The notes beneath the pieces are model-generated. The model ran no database searches. It was not told the DNA's origin and saw only the letters and a list, made by a program, of their open reading frames with translations. A stretch of DNA of 64,000 nucleotides, taken from NCBI GenBank assembly GCA_025917655.1, contig CP084615.1:1054001-1118000 (forward strand), written 5' to 3'. The position numbers were made by a program, and so were the translations under genes. The stretch comes from Chlorella sorokiniana. Its lineage: Eukaryota; Chlorophyta; Trebouxiophyceae; Chlorellales; Chlorellaceae. This document shows positions 34,501 to 45,121 of this stretch, piece by piece. How positions within the stretch are numbered: position 1 is the first letter of the stretch; each line of letters begins with the position of its first letter.

Positions 34501-36072
34501 GCTGCCCTTCCTGCTGGCCCTGCGCTCGCCCGATGGCGGCGGCGGCGGCACCGACGCCGGGCTTGGGGACGGCGGCGAGCTGCCCGCGCCGGCAGGTGAG
34601 CTAGCTCCCTCTGCCGCTTCCTGGGCCGCAGCGGCTGACGCACCAGCGGCAGTTGGCTTGCAGCGCGCTGAGCCGCCGTGCCAACTTACAACGCTGCTGA
34701 ACGAGAAACAACCACGGGCGCCCCCTTTATGTTTGCTCACATTACGTCCCCACACCCCGGCCTCGCCTGCAGAGGGGCCCACCTTTCTGCTGCCGCTGCT
34801 GCTCCAAGTCAGCGACCCAGCCTACGCGAGCGGCGGCGGCGAGGCGGCGCACGCAGAGGCCACGCTGTGGCTGGCAGCTCTGGGGCAGCCCGCCGTGCTG
34901 GCAGCCCTGGCGGCATTCGCGGCCGACCGCGCCGCAGCCTGCGCATCCGCCGTCACCCTGTCGGCGGTGGCGGCGGCTGACGAGGGGCTGGTCTACGCCT
35001 GCCGCCTGCTCCTCAACCTGACCGCGGCGGCGGCGGGCACGCCGCGGGCGGAGGAGGAGCGGCGGCGGCGCCTGCGGCGCCTGCTGGCGGCCGACAGCAC
35101 GCTGCGCCTGCTGCGCGAGCTGCTGCGCCTGGCGCGCCGCCGCCCGTGCTGTCCCCCGCCGACTGCAGCCCGCGCCATCTTGTGGCCATGTCGAGGTGTG
35201 CGCGCGAGTGTTGGAGCCATGACTTGGGTGATGGTGGTGGTTGCATGACAGGGTGTGGGGGAGGTGGGGGCCGGCGGATTCCGAATGAAGGACTGGGAGG
35301 CTTGGACCGTCCGGTGCGTGATGCACACCCACAAGGAACCCCACCCCCTTCCCTCGCGCTGCAAGCAGGCTGCTGACGACTGTCGCAGCCCTCGCTGCCT
35401 GCCTGGCTGCCGGCGTCGCCGAGGTGCTCGAGGAGGGGGGGTGGGCGGCGGCGCGGCGACGATGCGGAGCGGCAGCTGCTGAGGGCCCAGCTGTGGCTGG
35501 ACCCCGAGCAGCAGGCGGAGGTGGAGGCGGCGGAGGCGGAGGGGAGGCGGCGGAGGCGCAGCAGGCACGGCTGCGCGGCCGGGCGGCGCCGCCGCCCGCG
35601 CCCCGCCTGCCCTTCCTGGGCCCGCTCAGCGGCCGCCACATGCACTTCTTGTGCTGCCAGCTGCTGTCGGCGATGCAGGTGGCCATGCAGCTGGCCTGCT
35701 CCCAGCCCCACCTGGCCCGCCTCATGCCCTCCGCGGCGGCAGCGCCGGCCAGCAGCGACGTCGCCGCGCGCCTGGCCGCCGCCCGCGCCGCCGTGGCCGC
35801 TGACCCGGACCTTCGCCAGGAGCTGCGGCGCAACCTGGCGGCCTCGGCGCGCGCCGCGCGGCGCTGCTGCCGCGCTACCCCCGCTGGCGGCGCTGTGCCG
35901 TGAGAGCAACTGGGCGCTGGCTGAGGCAGCCATCGCCAGGAAGCGCGGGGCCGCAACACCCCCGCCAAGCAATGCCAGCGCCGGCGACGACGACGACGCG
36001 GTGCCTGCGGAGCAGCTGCCGGCCCTGCAGGCTTTCCTGGCTGCCCTGGCCGCGGCGCAGGCCAACCCCTAG
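31566..36072 (+). CDS. Neurochondrin family protein (ARM/HEAT-like)
   Basis: Neurochondrins are all-helical repeat proteins in animals and plants; in plants the biochemical role is poorly known. The recognisable N-terminal signature is LAAGLTECVELLKGPTDERR joined to FVGLLLVTKLLPAGDKETIK, then VHAAVGPTFLPRLLLPLHA and GLGLAVLAGFARVPELAGGE (family: cluster of LL-, KFAGLLLVTK, AVG--FL-RLL). The rest is a series of Leu/Ala-rich helices over at least eight exons (ECAVAAARSGAEGLAVAADC, EEGVEAVLQFIEQAALEHGE, HAEATLWLAALGQPAVLAAL, DEGLVYACRLLLNLTAA), ending QLPALQAFLAALAAAQANP. Gln runs (CAG) and acidic runs interrupt the helices. Frame slips are frequent in the GC-richest exons (32860-33240, 35030-35560). 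The start at 31566 is the first in-frame ATG, but the first 45 residues look weak and the start could lie elsewhere. Confidence 0.78.
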
Positions 36073-36171
36073 CCCGCGCTTGGCACGACTGGCGCAGCTG
36101 ATGGCTGGGGACGCCGTCGCCCCCGACAGCGTTGTGAGGCCGCCTTGCCAGAGTCGTGTAAAGTCATGAGC

Positions 36172-37488
36172 TCACACGGCACAATCACAGCTGCCAGTCA
36201 GCAGCCGCAGTCGCAGGCCAAGCGCAGGGAGGGGCACAAGTGTGTGTGTGGGGAGCGTTTCACGAGCGGGCGGCGTCAGCGCCTGCCAATGGGGCGGCTT
36301 CGCCCCCTCGCGACCCTCTTCCACGCAGCGCGGGCAGGCGCAGGCGAAGCCGTAGCCCCACTGCAGGGCGGCCCTGCGCGCCGCCACGCCCTGCCCCGCA
36401 TCCACATAACTGATGGTCAGCTGCTCGCCGGCCGCCACATCCGCGCGGCCACCAGCGCCAGGCTGGCGTTGTTGCGGGGAAGGCGACGTCCAGGCTGGGC
36501 TGGCAGCTGTGGTTGAGCATGGAGGCCAGCAGGTAGACGGCGCTGCCAGCCGCGTGCGCCGACGAGGCGGCCCCCGCCAGCGACGCGGCCGCCGCACGCA
36601 GCAGCGCCGCCGGGTCGCCGGCTGCGTCCAGCGGCGGCACGGTGTCGACCCTGAATGCGTTGAGGTGCAGGCGGGCCAGGGCGCCCGCAAACCAGTCGAG
36701 CGAAAAGCGGTGCTGCAGCTGCTGCGAGGACAGGCCGCCGCCGGCGCCTGCCGCCAGCGGCTGCAGGCCCCGCAGCAGCAGCCCGTGCATCTGCGCCCAC
36801 GGCGGCGGCACCTCTGCCAGCTTGGCGTAGCACAGGTGGCGCAGCTGGGTGGCGGGGTCGCCGCGTGCCGCTCGCCGCCCGCTACCGCCGACACGGCGCC
36901 GGGCGAGGCGTGCTCCTGCTGACCTCGCTCACGGTGGTCGGCTGCCGCTGCTGCTGTTCTAGCTGCGCATTGTGTGGCTGCTGCAGCTGCCGCTGCTGCT
37001 GCAGGCGCTGGATCTCCAGGCAGGCCAGGCGGGCGAGCATCAGCGGGAACTTCTCACCGGCCTCCTGGCAAGCCCGCTGCAGGGGACGGAAGTCGCAGCG
37101 GGCAGCCGCTTCTGCCCACTCAGCCTGCGCTGCAGCCTCGCAGGCCGAGGAGCAGAGGGGGATGGCGCCGCCGCTCGTCGGCGAGTGGCTGGCGCTCAGC
37201 GGCCGCAGGCAGTGGTGGCAGGTGCTGTGCAGCACGTGGGGCGACGGCGCACACAGCATGGGTGCCTCCTCAATAACCACCGTGCCCTGCGCGATGTCTT
37301 CCGCTGCAAAGAGGCCGCGGCCGGCGCCAGGCACCTGCGGGGGCTGGCGTGGGGCCGGGTGATGCCGGGGGCTTGCCGAGCGAGCGAGAGTGGCGGTCCA
37401 ACAAGAAAAGCAACCCTACCGGCAGCAGCTGCAACCAAGGCGCTCGTGCCAACTGCTCTTCCAGCGTAGTCCCAACAGCAGACGCCAT
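36172..37488 (-). CDS. SET-domain methyltransferase, ATXR4/SDG38 type
   Basis: Exon 1 (37488-37420) encodes MASAVGTTLEEQLARAPWLQ and LLP. It splices to an exon at 37334 reading VPGAGRGLFAAEDIAQGTVV, the typical start of a split SET domain. A Cys-rich insert follows (STCHHCLRPL, PLCSSACEAA; MYND-like zinc ligands), then FPLMLARLACLEIQRL. The second SET half has DWFAGALARLHLNAFRVDTV, SAVYLLASMLNHSCQPSLDV (the SAM-binding NHSC), GEQLTISYVDAGQGVAARRA and the post-SET-like WGYGFACACPRC. Order and spacing match plant ATXR4/SDG38, some of which are organelle-targeted. The substrate cannot be read. Frame slips occur around the GGGG at 36476-36479 and near 36880. It is convergent with neurochondrin (98-bp gap) and divergent from NFU1. 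Confidence 0.82.
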
Positions 37489-37989
37489 GCAAGACAACAG
37501 CCTGCGGGGGAACCGAAGTGTGGTGGGCAGGCGTGACAGGCTGAGGCAGCGGCAGCGGTGGCAACGCCTGCCTGGAGTTCCAGTGCATGGGCATTGCGCA
37601 AAAGGCATTCGAGGCCTGTAAAACTTGCCTGGAAATACCCGGGAGCCCGGTGCGGGGGCTCCTTGCCAGCACCAGGTTCGGCATGTTGTCAACAGGAACC
37701 GTTTGCTAATGTCGGAGAGCGAAACAGGAGGAGGACGGGTCCTCGCATGCCGTCTAAACGCAATGCTGACCGGTCTAGTCCTGCATTTGCATGCAAGACG
37801 GCCTGCTGGCAGTGACATGGGACAGATCATCCACAGTGCTTTGATGCACGCTTCTGTGGCTTCCTCGATCCTGTACATTGTGTCGCAACATTCCTGTACG
37901 CCCTCTGCTTGGTCTTGCGCGCCCGTCTCGGTTCTGGTTTTGTTGTCTTTGCACACCCAACCCAGGCAGCAGTTTAGCGGTGATTCTCA
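37489..37989. promoter_or_regulatory. Divergent promoter, SET protein / NFU1
   Basis: About 500 bases between the first ATGs of two divergent genes. Open frames cross it, but none shows conserved residues. It is treated as shared upstream sequence. Confidence 0.4.
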
Positions 37990-39650
37990 ATGCGGCGTCA
38001 GGTGGCACAGCAGTTACTGCGCACCGTGGCAGCGCTCGAGTCCGCAGGAAGCGCGCGGGTGTTGCCTACGGTGAGTGAGAGAGCCTTCACGACATTCTGC
38101 ACCCGCAACTTCTGCAAAAAGTCGAACCATATTTGATGGCCTGCAATCCGTGCTGCTGCAGGTGGCTCAGAGGTGGGGCACTGCTGTGCCACCGCTAGCG
38201 GCGGCAGTGGCAGCAGCCAACCTCCACGGCCTTGCCTTGCTGCGTGAGCCTGCTGGTTGTCAACTCGCGCAACAGAATGGTGAGATTGTTACAAGCCGTG
38301 GGCCTTGCTGAACTGTTGGTGCAGGGCAGTTGATGTGGCTGCACTGTGGCCCGCGTGTTGGGGGCCCCAACTGATGGTTGCTCACCCCCTCTTCGTTGTG
38401 TGCAGCCCAGCGCCGCAGCATGTTCATCCAGACGCAGCCCACCCCCAACCCCGCCAGCCTCATGTTCATCCCGGGACAGAAGGTGATGGAGAGCGGCAGC
38501 AAGAGCTTCGGCAGCGCGAGGGAGGCGATGGCGTCGCCGCTGGCCAAGAAGCTGTTTGCCATCGACGGCGTGACGCAGGTGGGCGCCCGGCGCTCCCACG
38601 TCAGCGTGCTGGGAGCGACACGCGGCTCGGGCGCCTTTCAGCAGCGCTCCACCTTGCAAGAAGCAATATCCTGCAATATGCCAGCGGAGCAGTCCCTGTA
38701 GCTTGAGCCCCGCCCTGCTCCGCCCCCGCCCCCCAGGTCTTCTTTGGCTCCGATTTTGTGACTGTCACCAAGAGCGAGGACTACGGCTGGGCGGTGCTGA
38801 AGCCCGACGTGTTTGCCGCCATCATGGACCACTACTCCTCGGGGGAGCCGCTGCTGTACGACCAGCACGACCCCGGGCACACTGAGCACCTGGTGAACGA
38901 GGACGACGACGAGGTGAGGCTGCAGGGGAAAGAAGGGGGAGGGGGAGGGGGAGAAGTGGGGGCAGGTGAGGCGGGACAGTCGGTGTCTGGGAGCCAGAGA
39001 GGCAGGGGGTGCCGCGGGGGCGCCCCGTGACAGCGGTGTTGCGAGGAAGCGGGCCGGGCTGCCGAGGCAGAGGCGCCTCTCTGAGGCGCGCTGCTCCCTA
39101 CGGCCACCCCTGCCTCCCTCCCGCCGCTCGCTGCCCGCCTCATCTTGCGGCCTTACAGAGACACGGCACAGGTCTCACGTGTCTCCCTCCCCCTTCCCCC
39201 TCTTTTGCCGCCCAGGTGGTGGCCATGATCAAGGAGCTGCTGGAGACGCGCATCCGCCCGCGGTGCAGGAGGACGGCGGTGACATCGTCTTCAGGTCGTG
39301 GGACCCTGACACAGGGGTGGTCAAGCTCAAGATGATGGGCGCGTGCAGGTGGGTCGACAAGGGACGGACCCACAGGCTGCTGGGGGCCTGCTGTGCCAAT
39401 GGGGAAGCTGAGCAAGGGGCTTGCAGGGCAGCATCAAGCTGGCACGTTGGCTGCCCTCCACACCCACATCCCCCTTTCCCTCTCGATGCAGCGGCTGCCC
39501 TCGTCGGCGGTCACTCTGAAGAGCGGTATCGAGAACATGCTGATGCACTACATCCCAGAGGTGCAAGCGGTGGAGGAGGCGGAGCCGGACGAAGGCGAGA
39601 GCGAGGGGATCAAAGCCTTCCACCGCCTCGAGCAGCACCTGTCTCCGTGA
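37990..39650 (+). CDS. NFU1: Mitochondrial Fe-S cluster carrier NFU1
   Basis: Delivers 4Fe-4S clusters to mitochondrial targets such as lipoate synthase. Exon 1 (37990-38070) encodes a basic amphipathic presequence, [20 protein letters not shown]. Exon 2 (38162-38243) extends it, and exon 3 (38406-38578) starts [20 protein letters not shown], the Nfu N-terminal domain, with [20 protein letters not shown]. Exon 4 gives [20 protein letters not shown] and LVNEDDDE. The C-terminal NifU domain has [33 protein letters not shown] and a CSGC cluster motif made at the splice, then [20 protein letters not shown]. Two single-base gaps show, at 39257-39259 (in [11 protein letters not shown]) and 39498-39500 (just after the CxxC). 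Because the second lies beside the essential motif, a sequencing gap is far more likely than a dead gene. Confidence 0.93.
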
Positions 39651-40005
39651 GCTGCCGCAGCGGCGGGCTGCTCGAGGCGCGCCGAACGATACTTATGCGG
39701 CTAGCTTGCCTGACGCTCCCTCTCCCTTCGCTCCATCTCCTGCTTGTTGTTGGCTCAGCTTGCTGTACCCTTTTTGCCGGCAATAACCCTCTTTAGGGAC
39801 TACTTCATGTAGCATTTGGTTCTTGATGTGACTTGTGTGTAGCCAGCTCAAGGCCGGCCGTGGTCATGCAAGCTGGTAAGATGGTATGGCCAGGCGGGTG
39901 AGCATCAACTTGAACGTCAAGACAAGGAGTGTCCAGCGCTAATGTAGTGCACCAATAAGGTGCCAGGCGCCGGTGGGGCATGTTCATGTGCTATTGGAAC
40001 GCTAT

Positions 40006-40107
40006 GCCAGCTGATTGGACAGCAACGCGGGGACGGCGCCCCATCCTGGGCAGCAGCAGCGCGCGGCAGCGGTGGGCGGGGAGGGCCGTCGGTTGGCGGT
40101 GCCAGCC
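40006..40107 (+). repeat. 102-bp direct repeat, copy A
   Basis: Begins GCCAGCTGATTGGACAGC and ends GTTGGCGGTGCCAGCC. It differs from copy B at about three positions only. Flanks on both sides differ, so the ends are sharp. No open frame, inverted termini or target-site duplication is evident. Confidence 0.9.
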
Positions 40108-40476
40108 GCTCAGCGCCAACATTCCGCGGGTTTGCGCGGCGTGATGCTGGCGTGAATCGACACACACACAAACGAGGGTGGGTCCCCGGGCCGGCCCCGA
40201 CAAAGGGACAGCTTTTGGGCGCAGATGTGCGCATGGAGGCTGGCTGAGAGCACAGGACACCGATGAGGCAGACGTGAGGCGGACCATAAGCTTGCTGACA
40301 GCTCACAGAGGCGCTGCAGCAGCAGCCCAAACTTCAGCACCCTCGCCCTGACGCTGTTGGCAGCCTGCAAGCCAACTGCAGTTCACATGAAAGGGAAACA
40401 ACGTGCACGTGATGTATGTATGCGGCAAGCCAGGAGTGCAGAGACGCAAAAGACGAGGGAAAGCGCAGCAAAGCAA

Positions 40477-40504
40477 GCCAGCTGGCGCCAGCTCAAAGAC
40501 AGTC
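40477..40504 (+). repeat. 28-bp repeat, copy 1, with 14-bp palindrome
   Basis: GCCAGCTGGCGCCAGCTC followed by AAAGACAGTC. The core AGCTGGCGCCAGCT (40480-40493) is a perfect 14-bp palindrome. An exact second copy lies 156 bp downstream. Confidence 0.85.
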
Positions 40505-40632
40505 TTTGCATGCAGGGCATGGCAGGCAGCCAGATGCACGCCGAAAGAGGCAGGTTGGGCCTGCTGCCAGGCCTATGTGCCACAAACTGGGAGCCAGCTC
40601 ACAGACAGTCCCACGCGGCGGGGGAGGCGGCG

Positions 40633-40660
40633 GCCAGCTGGCGCCAGCTCAAAGACAGTC
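40633..40660 (+). repeat. 28-bp repeat, copy 2
   Basis: Exact copy of 40477-40504. An 18-bp relative with one difference, lacking the palindrome half, lies between them at 40593-40610. Confidence 0.85.
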
Positions 40661-40769
40661 CTTGGCACCGTCAGCTGCGCCGCACGGAACCAGCGTGCCT
40701 GCGCTTTGGGCAGGCTCAGCGTCGCCGGCTTGCTGCCGCAGCATCGCCGGCTTCCTTCTGAAAGCCTTT

Positions 40770-40871
40770 GCCAGCTTATTGGACAGCAACGCGGGGACGG
40801 CGCCCCATCCTGGGCAGCAGCAGCGCCGGGCAGCGGTGGGCGGGGAGGGCCGTCGGTTGGCGGTGCCAGCC
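40770..40871 (+). repeat. 102-bp direct repeat, copy B
   Basis: Same length as copy A and about 97% identical, 764 bp downstream in the same orientation. It begins GCCAGCTTATTGGACAGC. Confidence 0.9.
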
Positions 40872-41252
40872 TTTTAGCCCAAGTAGTGCCCTGTTTTTGG
40901 ACTACTTTGCTGTTCCCTGTTTCAGATTTTCCTGCTGTCAGCAAGGTTTTGAGTCCCTTCTGAGAGAAAGGCAGTGTAATGGCGGGCTGGACCACAGTCA
41001 AAAGGTTGCCGCCACGCCCCATGTGCTCCCACCTGTACTTCGGGCAGCCCATCCAGCCTTGCTGTAGACGGTGCACCTTACCGCTTGAGGCACTTCTATC
41101 TCACACACGTTGAAGTAACCGTTTAGCAGCTATTGTAAGGGGCGGAGCAAAGCGTCGCAGCCACAGTGGGTTCTGGCATCCTTTCGGGACTGCCCGCGGC
41201 GCTCTGGAAGATGCCGCTTGTCGACTGAAAGAGAACTGGCACCCGGGCGGAG

Positions 41253-44200
41253 ATGGAGATGCAGGCCGCCCAGCAACAACCGCGCAAGCGGCGGCGTTGG
41301 CTGTACCTCCTGGCGGGCCCGCTGGCGGTTCTGCTGATGCCCTGGGCCCTGATCAGCAGCCATGCAGTGCACAACCAGCACAGTGAAGGCCTGGCTGCCT
41401 GCCTGCACGGCATCACAAGCCCGTTTGGCGGCGCGCGGGCGACGGGCTCAGCCGCAACTTCCACTCGGCGGCGGCGCAGGCGACGCTGCCTGCCCTGCAG
41501 CGGCGGCCAGCCCAGGGGGCCCTTGAGCAGTGGTGGGGCTTGGAGCCGCCCCACGGGGGCCGCAGTGGGGGCGCCATCCAACGCCACGCTGCGCATCCCG
41601 CGCATTTTGCACCACGGTGGGCGGACGGAGCGGCGGCGGGGTGGTTGAGTGCCTGCCTGCCTGCTGTACGTCAGGGCCGCCACTGCGCTGCTGCGGGCCT
41701 GCGTTAGGCGCATGGCTGTCATCGCGACTCTGGACGGCATGCTCGTAGCTTTTGAGCTTTGTTGCCCCCATACCCCCCCCTTTCCTCCCCCTCTCCAGTC
41801 TACTTCCCGACCTCGCCGCTTTCCAGCAGCTGACCCGCGACCCTGGCAGCAGCACCCGCATGCGCTGGGGCCAGTCCTGCGTGCTGCAGCACCCGGCTGG
41901 GACTACGTGTTTTGGGACCTGGCCGCCGCCAACGCGCTGATAGAGCGGGTGCGCCACACAGCCTGGCGGTGGCGGTGGCTCGGCGGGCCTGGCAGTGTGG
42001 CGCGCCGTCCAGAGCCGGGAGGGGCACGGCGCAAGGGTGGCTGGGCGACACGCGGCGCGCTCCCAAGCCCTTGACCTCCTGCGCATCGCCGCCCTGCCCC
42101 CTTTTCGTCCTTCCCACCGCCCCGCCGCTGCCCATGCCACTCTTTCCCCTGCACTGCGGCCGCTGCCCTCTGCCCCCCGCCCCGCCGCTGCCCCTCGTCA
42201 CCCTCCCCGCTGCCCGCTGCCCCGCCGTCCCGCAGCACTACCCCGGCTTTGCCGACATGTGGCGCGCCATGGACGACACCATCAACCGCGCCAACGCCGC
42301 CCGCTACTTCATCCTGCACGCCTTTGGCGGCCTCTACCTCGACCTCGACGTCGAGTGCTGGCGCCCACAGACGCCTGGCTGCGCGGCGCCGACGTCGTGC
42401 TGCAGGTGCGGTGGCAGGGGCCGAGCGCCCGCAGGCAGCCGGCAGCAGGCTTGCGTGCGTGCTCCAGGGGCGGCCCGAGACTGCAGCAGCCAGCCATGCG
42501 CGGCGTCTCTGCCCGCCCTTTGGGTTTGCCCGCCCGCCTCGAGCTGGACTACTTGCACGCCTCCACCCGCTCGCCTGCCTGCGTGCAGGGCACCCCGCGC
42601 GGCGTGACCAACGGCGTGATGGCGGGTGTGCCCGGCCACCCCTGTGGGAGGCTGCCATCCAGCGGGTGCACAGCGGCTGGCGGCGCGTCGACCAGGGGCG
42701 CGGCGCGGTCAACAGCACCATGCAGGCCGCGCTGACGGGCCCGGCATGCTGCGCCAGGTGGTGCTGGACGACGTGAAGCTGGCCCCGGCGCTGCCACCAA
42801 CGGCTCGCTGGAGGGCGGCACCGCCTGGCCGACGGCACCGCGCTGGTGGTGCAGCCGGTGGTGAGGCGGCCGCTGGGCCGGTGGCTGCCGCTCCTTCTGC
42901 TGCTGCAGGCTGGCGGGAGCAGCAGGCGTTCTAGGGCTGGGCTGCCGCGGGGCAACTCACCGCGACCCGCCTGCCCCTGCCGCACCTTCCGCCCCACCAC
43001 CGCAGGGCTCCTGGTTCATGCCCTGCCTGCACAGCGACGCAGCCTGCCACCAGCGGTTGGTGCGGGAGCGCGCTCTGGGGGTGGCGGCGCTGTCTGAGCT
43101 GGCGGGGTACCACCGCTATTCTGCCACCTGGATGGAGGGCGGCAACCCGGCCGGCATCCACAGCCTGGCGGGGCTGCAGGCCACGCTGTGCCACGGCCAG
43201 GTGCAAGCGGCAAAGCAGCAGCAGCAGCAGCAGCAGGAGCAGCAGCAGCAGCAGGTGCCGCGGCAGAGGCCAGCGGGGGCTGGCGGCGCCGACGTGCAGC
43301 TGCCGGCCCTGCAGCAGCCCGGCAGGGCGGCTGCCGCCGCCAAGCCGCTGCTGCCGCTCAGACTGCGGCTGGACATTGGAGGGCTGCTGGAGCGTGAGGG
43401 GCTGCAAACAGGGGCGGAGCTGGGGGTGCAGGCGAGTCCCACAGGGCGGCTGCGTGCTGCAGCAAGCAGCGCCGCACCCCCTGCTCGCACCCAGCCCCTC
43501 CCACCCAGCATCAAACCCCCGCCCGCCCGAGCCGCCGCTCCCTTGCCTCCCCGCCCTGCCCGGCAGACGGGTGCCTTTGCCGCCAAGACGCTGGCGGCGT
43601 GGCCCTCCTGCACCCGCTACTACCTGGTGGACCTGTGGGGGCACCAGGTGGGGGAGCGGGCGGGGCCTGGGGGCGGGGCCTATGGGCGGCGTGATGAGCA
43701 GCCACCGGCAGCGTGTGCCGCCAAAACGCGCTCCCAGGCGTTGTCGGCTGGTTGTTTTTACGCCGCTAGGCGCGCGCACACACACACACACACCTCCCCC
43801 AAGGCAGGAGAACTATAAGGACGTGGCCAACGTGGGGCAGGAGGAGCAGGAGCGGCGGTACGCGGCGGCACAGCTGCACTTGGCGCCCTACAGGGACAAG
43901 GTGCCCCTGGGTGGGGTGGGGGTCAGCTAAGGAACTGCAAGGCACACCGGCGGCAGGCAGCGGCGCCTCATGCCCAATCCTGCGTTCATACAGCCCCTGC
44001 GCTCCCGATCCTGAGCGTGGCCTGCTGCCCGCCCGCCTGGCGGCCCCACCTGCCGTCGTGCCCCCCCCCCCTCCCCTCCGCCCCTGGCAGACCACCTTCC
44101 TGCGCAACTACACCACCCTGGCGGCGGCTCGTGCCTGACGCCTCCTCGACTACGTGTACGTCGACGCGCGGCACGACTACTGCGGGGTCAAGGTGGGAGG

Positions 44201-44881
44201 GGGGGGGGGCGGGCGGGGCCTGGGGGCATTTGAGACCATTTGAGACTGTAGAGGGTGGCGATGGCGGCTGCGGTGCTTCCTGCTGGCCCCCACCACTTGT
44301 GACCCCCCCACACACACACACACACACACACACGCACTCGCCCCCCCCGTGCACTGGGGCAGGAGGACTTGGAGGCCTGGTGGCCCAAGCTGCGGCGGGG
44401 CGGCATCCTGGCGGGGCACGACTACCTGGATGCGGCTGAGGTCAGGGCCAAGCCCTCGCCCGCCAAGCAGGACTGGGCATGTGAGGCAGGCGCCGGCAGG
44501 GGGGCTGGGCGCGGCAGCAGCAGGAGCGGGCTGGGCCCGGGCTGCCTGCCCACTTGTTTGCTTGCGACAGACTTGGGCAGCGGGGGTTGTGCCTGCATGC
44601 CTGATCCTCGGCCGCCTGCAATGGAGGTGCAGTGTGCATGGACGGCAGCCGGCACGAGGGGGCGGTGAAGGGCGCGGTGAACGAGTTTGCGCTGAGGCAC
44701 GGGCTCAGCGTGGTGGTCACATACGGGTGAGGGAAAGGCCTGCTTCCTGGCACGAGTTTACATCCTAGATTGCTATGCCACGTGTGTATCTGATGGGTAC
44801 ATTCCCTGACAGCCTGCCCCGCCCCTTTGCGTGCCGTGCAGCGAGCCGGCCTGGCCGTCGTGGCTTGCACGGAAGCCCTGA
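41253..44881 (+). CDS. GT32-like glycosyltransferase fused to a SAM methyltransferase
   Basis: Type II Golgi-like start: MEMQAAQQQPRKRRRWLYLL runs into a hydrophobic anchor (AGPLAVLLMPWALIS). The N-terminal half is GT32/Och1-like: IPRILHH, PGWDYVFWDLAAANALIER, YPGFADMWRAMDDTINRANA, RYFILHAFGGLYLDLDVECW (DxD sugar-nucleotide site), RGVTNGVMAGVPGHPLWEAA and GYHRYSATW. A linker with a CAG-encoded Gln tract (43214-43252) follows. The second half is a class I methyltransferase of the Methyltransf_24 kind: AELGVQ/TGAFAAKTLAAW (SAM motif I), TRYYLVDLWGHQ, ENYKDVANVGQEEQERRYAA, LDYVYVDARHDYCGVK, EDLEAWWPKLRRGGILAGHD with YLDAAEVRAK, and GAVKGAVNEFALRHGLSVVV near the end. All exons run in one direction with no internal promoter-sized gap, which supports one fused protein. 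It could transfer a hexose and then O-methylate it, as inference. Two adjacent genes remain possible. Several frame slips. Confidence 0.75.
43214..43252 (+). repeat. CAG repeat encoding poly-Gln linker
   Basis: Two CAG blocks separated by GAG encode seven Gln, one Glu and five Gln between the two catalytic domains of the fusion. The tract probably acts as a flexible linker and is prone to length variation. Confidence 0.85.
43777..43793 (+). repeat. (CA)n intronic microsatellite
   Basis: A CA run preceded by CGCGCG near the acceptor of a fusion-gene intron. Confidence 0.8.
44309..44333 (+). repeat. (CA)n intronic microsatellite
   Basis: About twelve CA units upstream of the exon that begins EDLEAWW. 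A second intronic CA run in the same gene. Confidence 0.85.
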
Positions 44882-45121
44882 CCCCGCCCTGAAGCGCAGA
44901 GATCCTCCAGTTGTTCATTGATTGCACCTCACATTGACTGTACCATCGACATGCCGCACTTGTATCGAACCTATAACCGTCCAAAGCCCCCTGCACAACC
45001 GCCATGGCACAGAGTCGCAAAGAGCGGCGCCCGCTGGCGCCTCGTTGGCGCCGCTAGCCCCGTACATGGCTCGTGATAAGCGGATGGATCATTCATTACT
45101 GCAGGCGCATCCAATTCTGCA

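Larger units (their letters stand above)
39651..41252. other. Gene-poor spacer with nested direct repeats
   Basis: The longest stretch without a supported gene (1.6 kb). It carries a 102-bp direct duplication (40006-40107 and 40770-40871) and a 28-bp repeat (40477-40504, 40633-40660) with a partial third copy at 40593-40610. A 186-codon open frame (40403-40963) crosses these, but its residues mirror the repeats and show no domain, so I do not call it. The right part must include the promoter of the glycosyltransferase fusion. Confidence 0.6.

Noticed and set aside
40403-40963. 186-codon plus-strand frame with an internal AGASSKTV repeat
   Set aside because: The protein repeat just mirrors the 28-bp DNA repeat, and part of the frame is the 102-bp duplication. 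No domain, intron signal or neighbour supports it.
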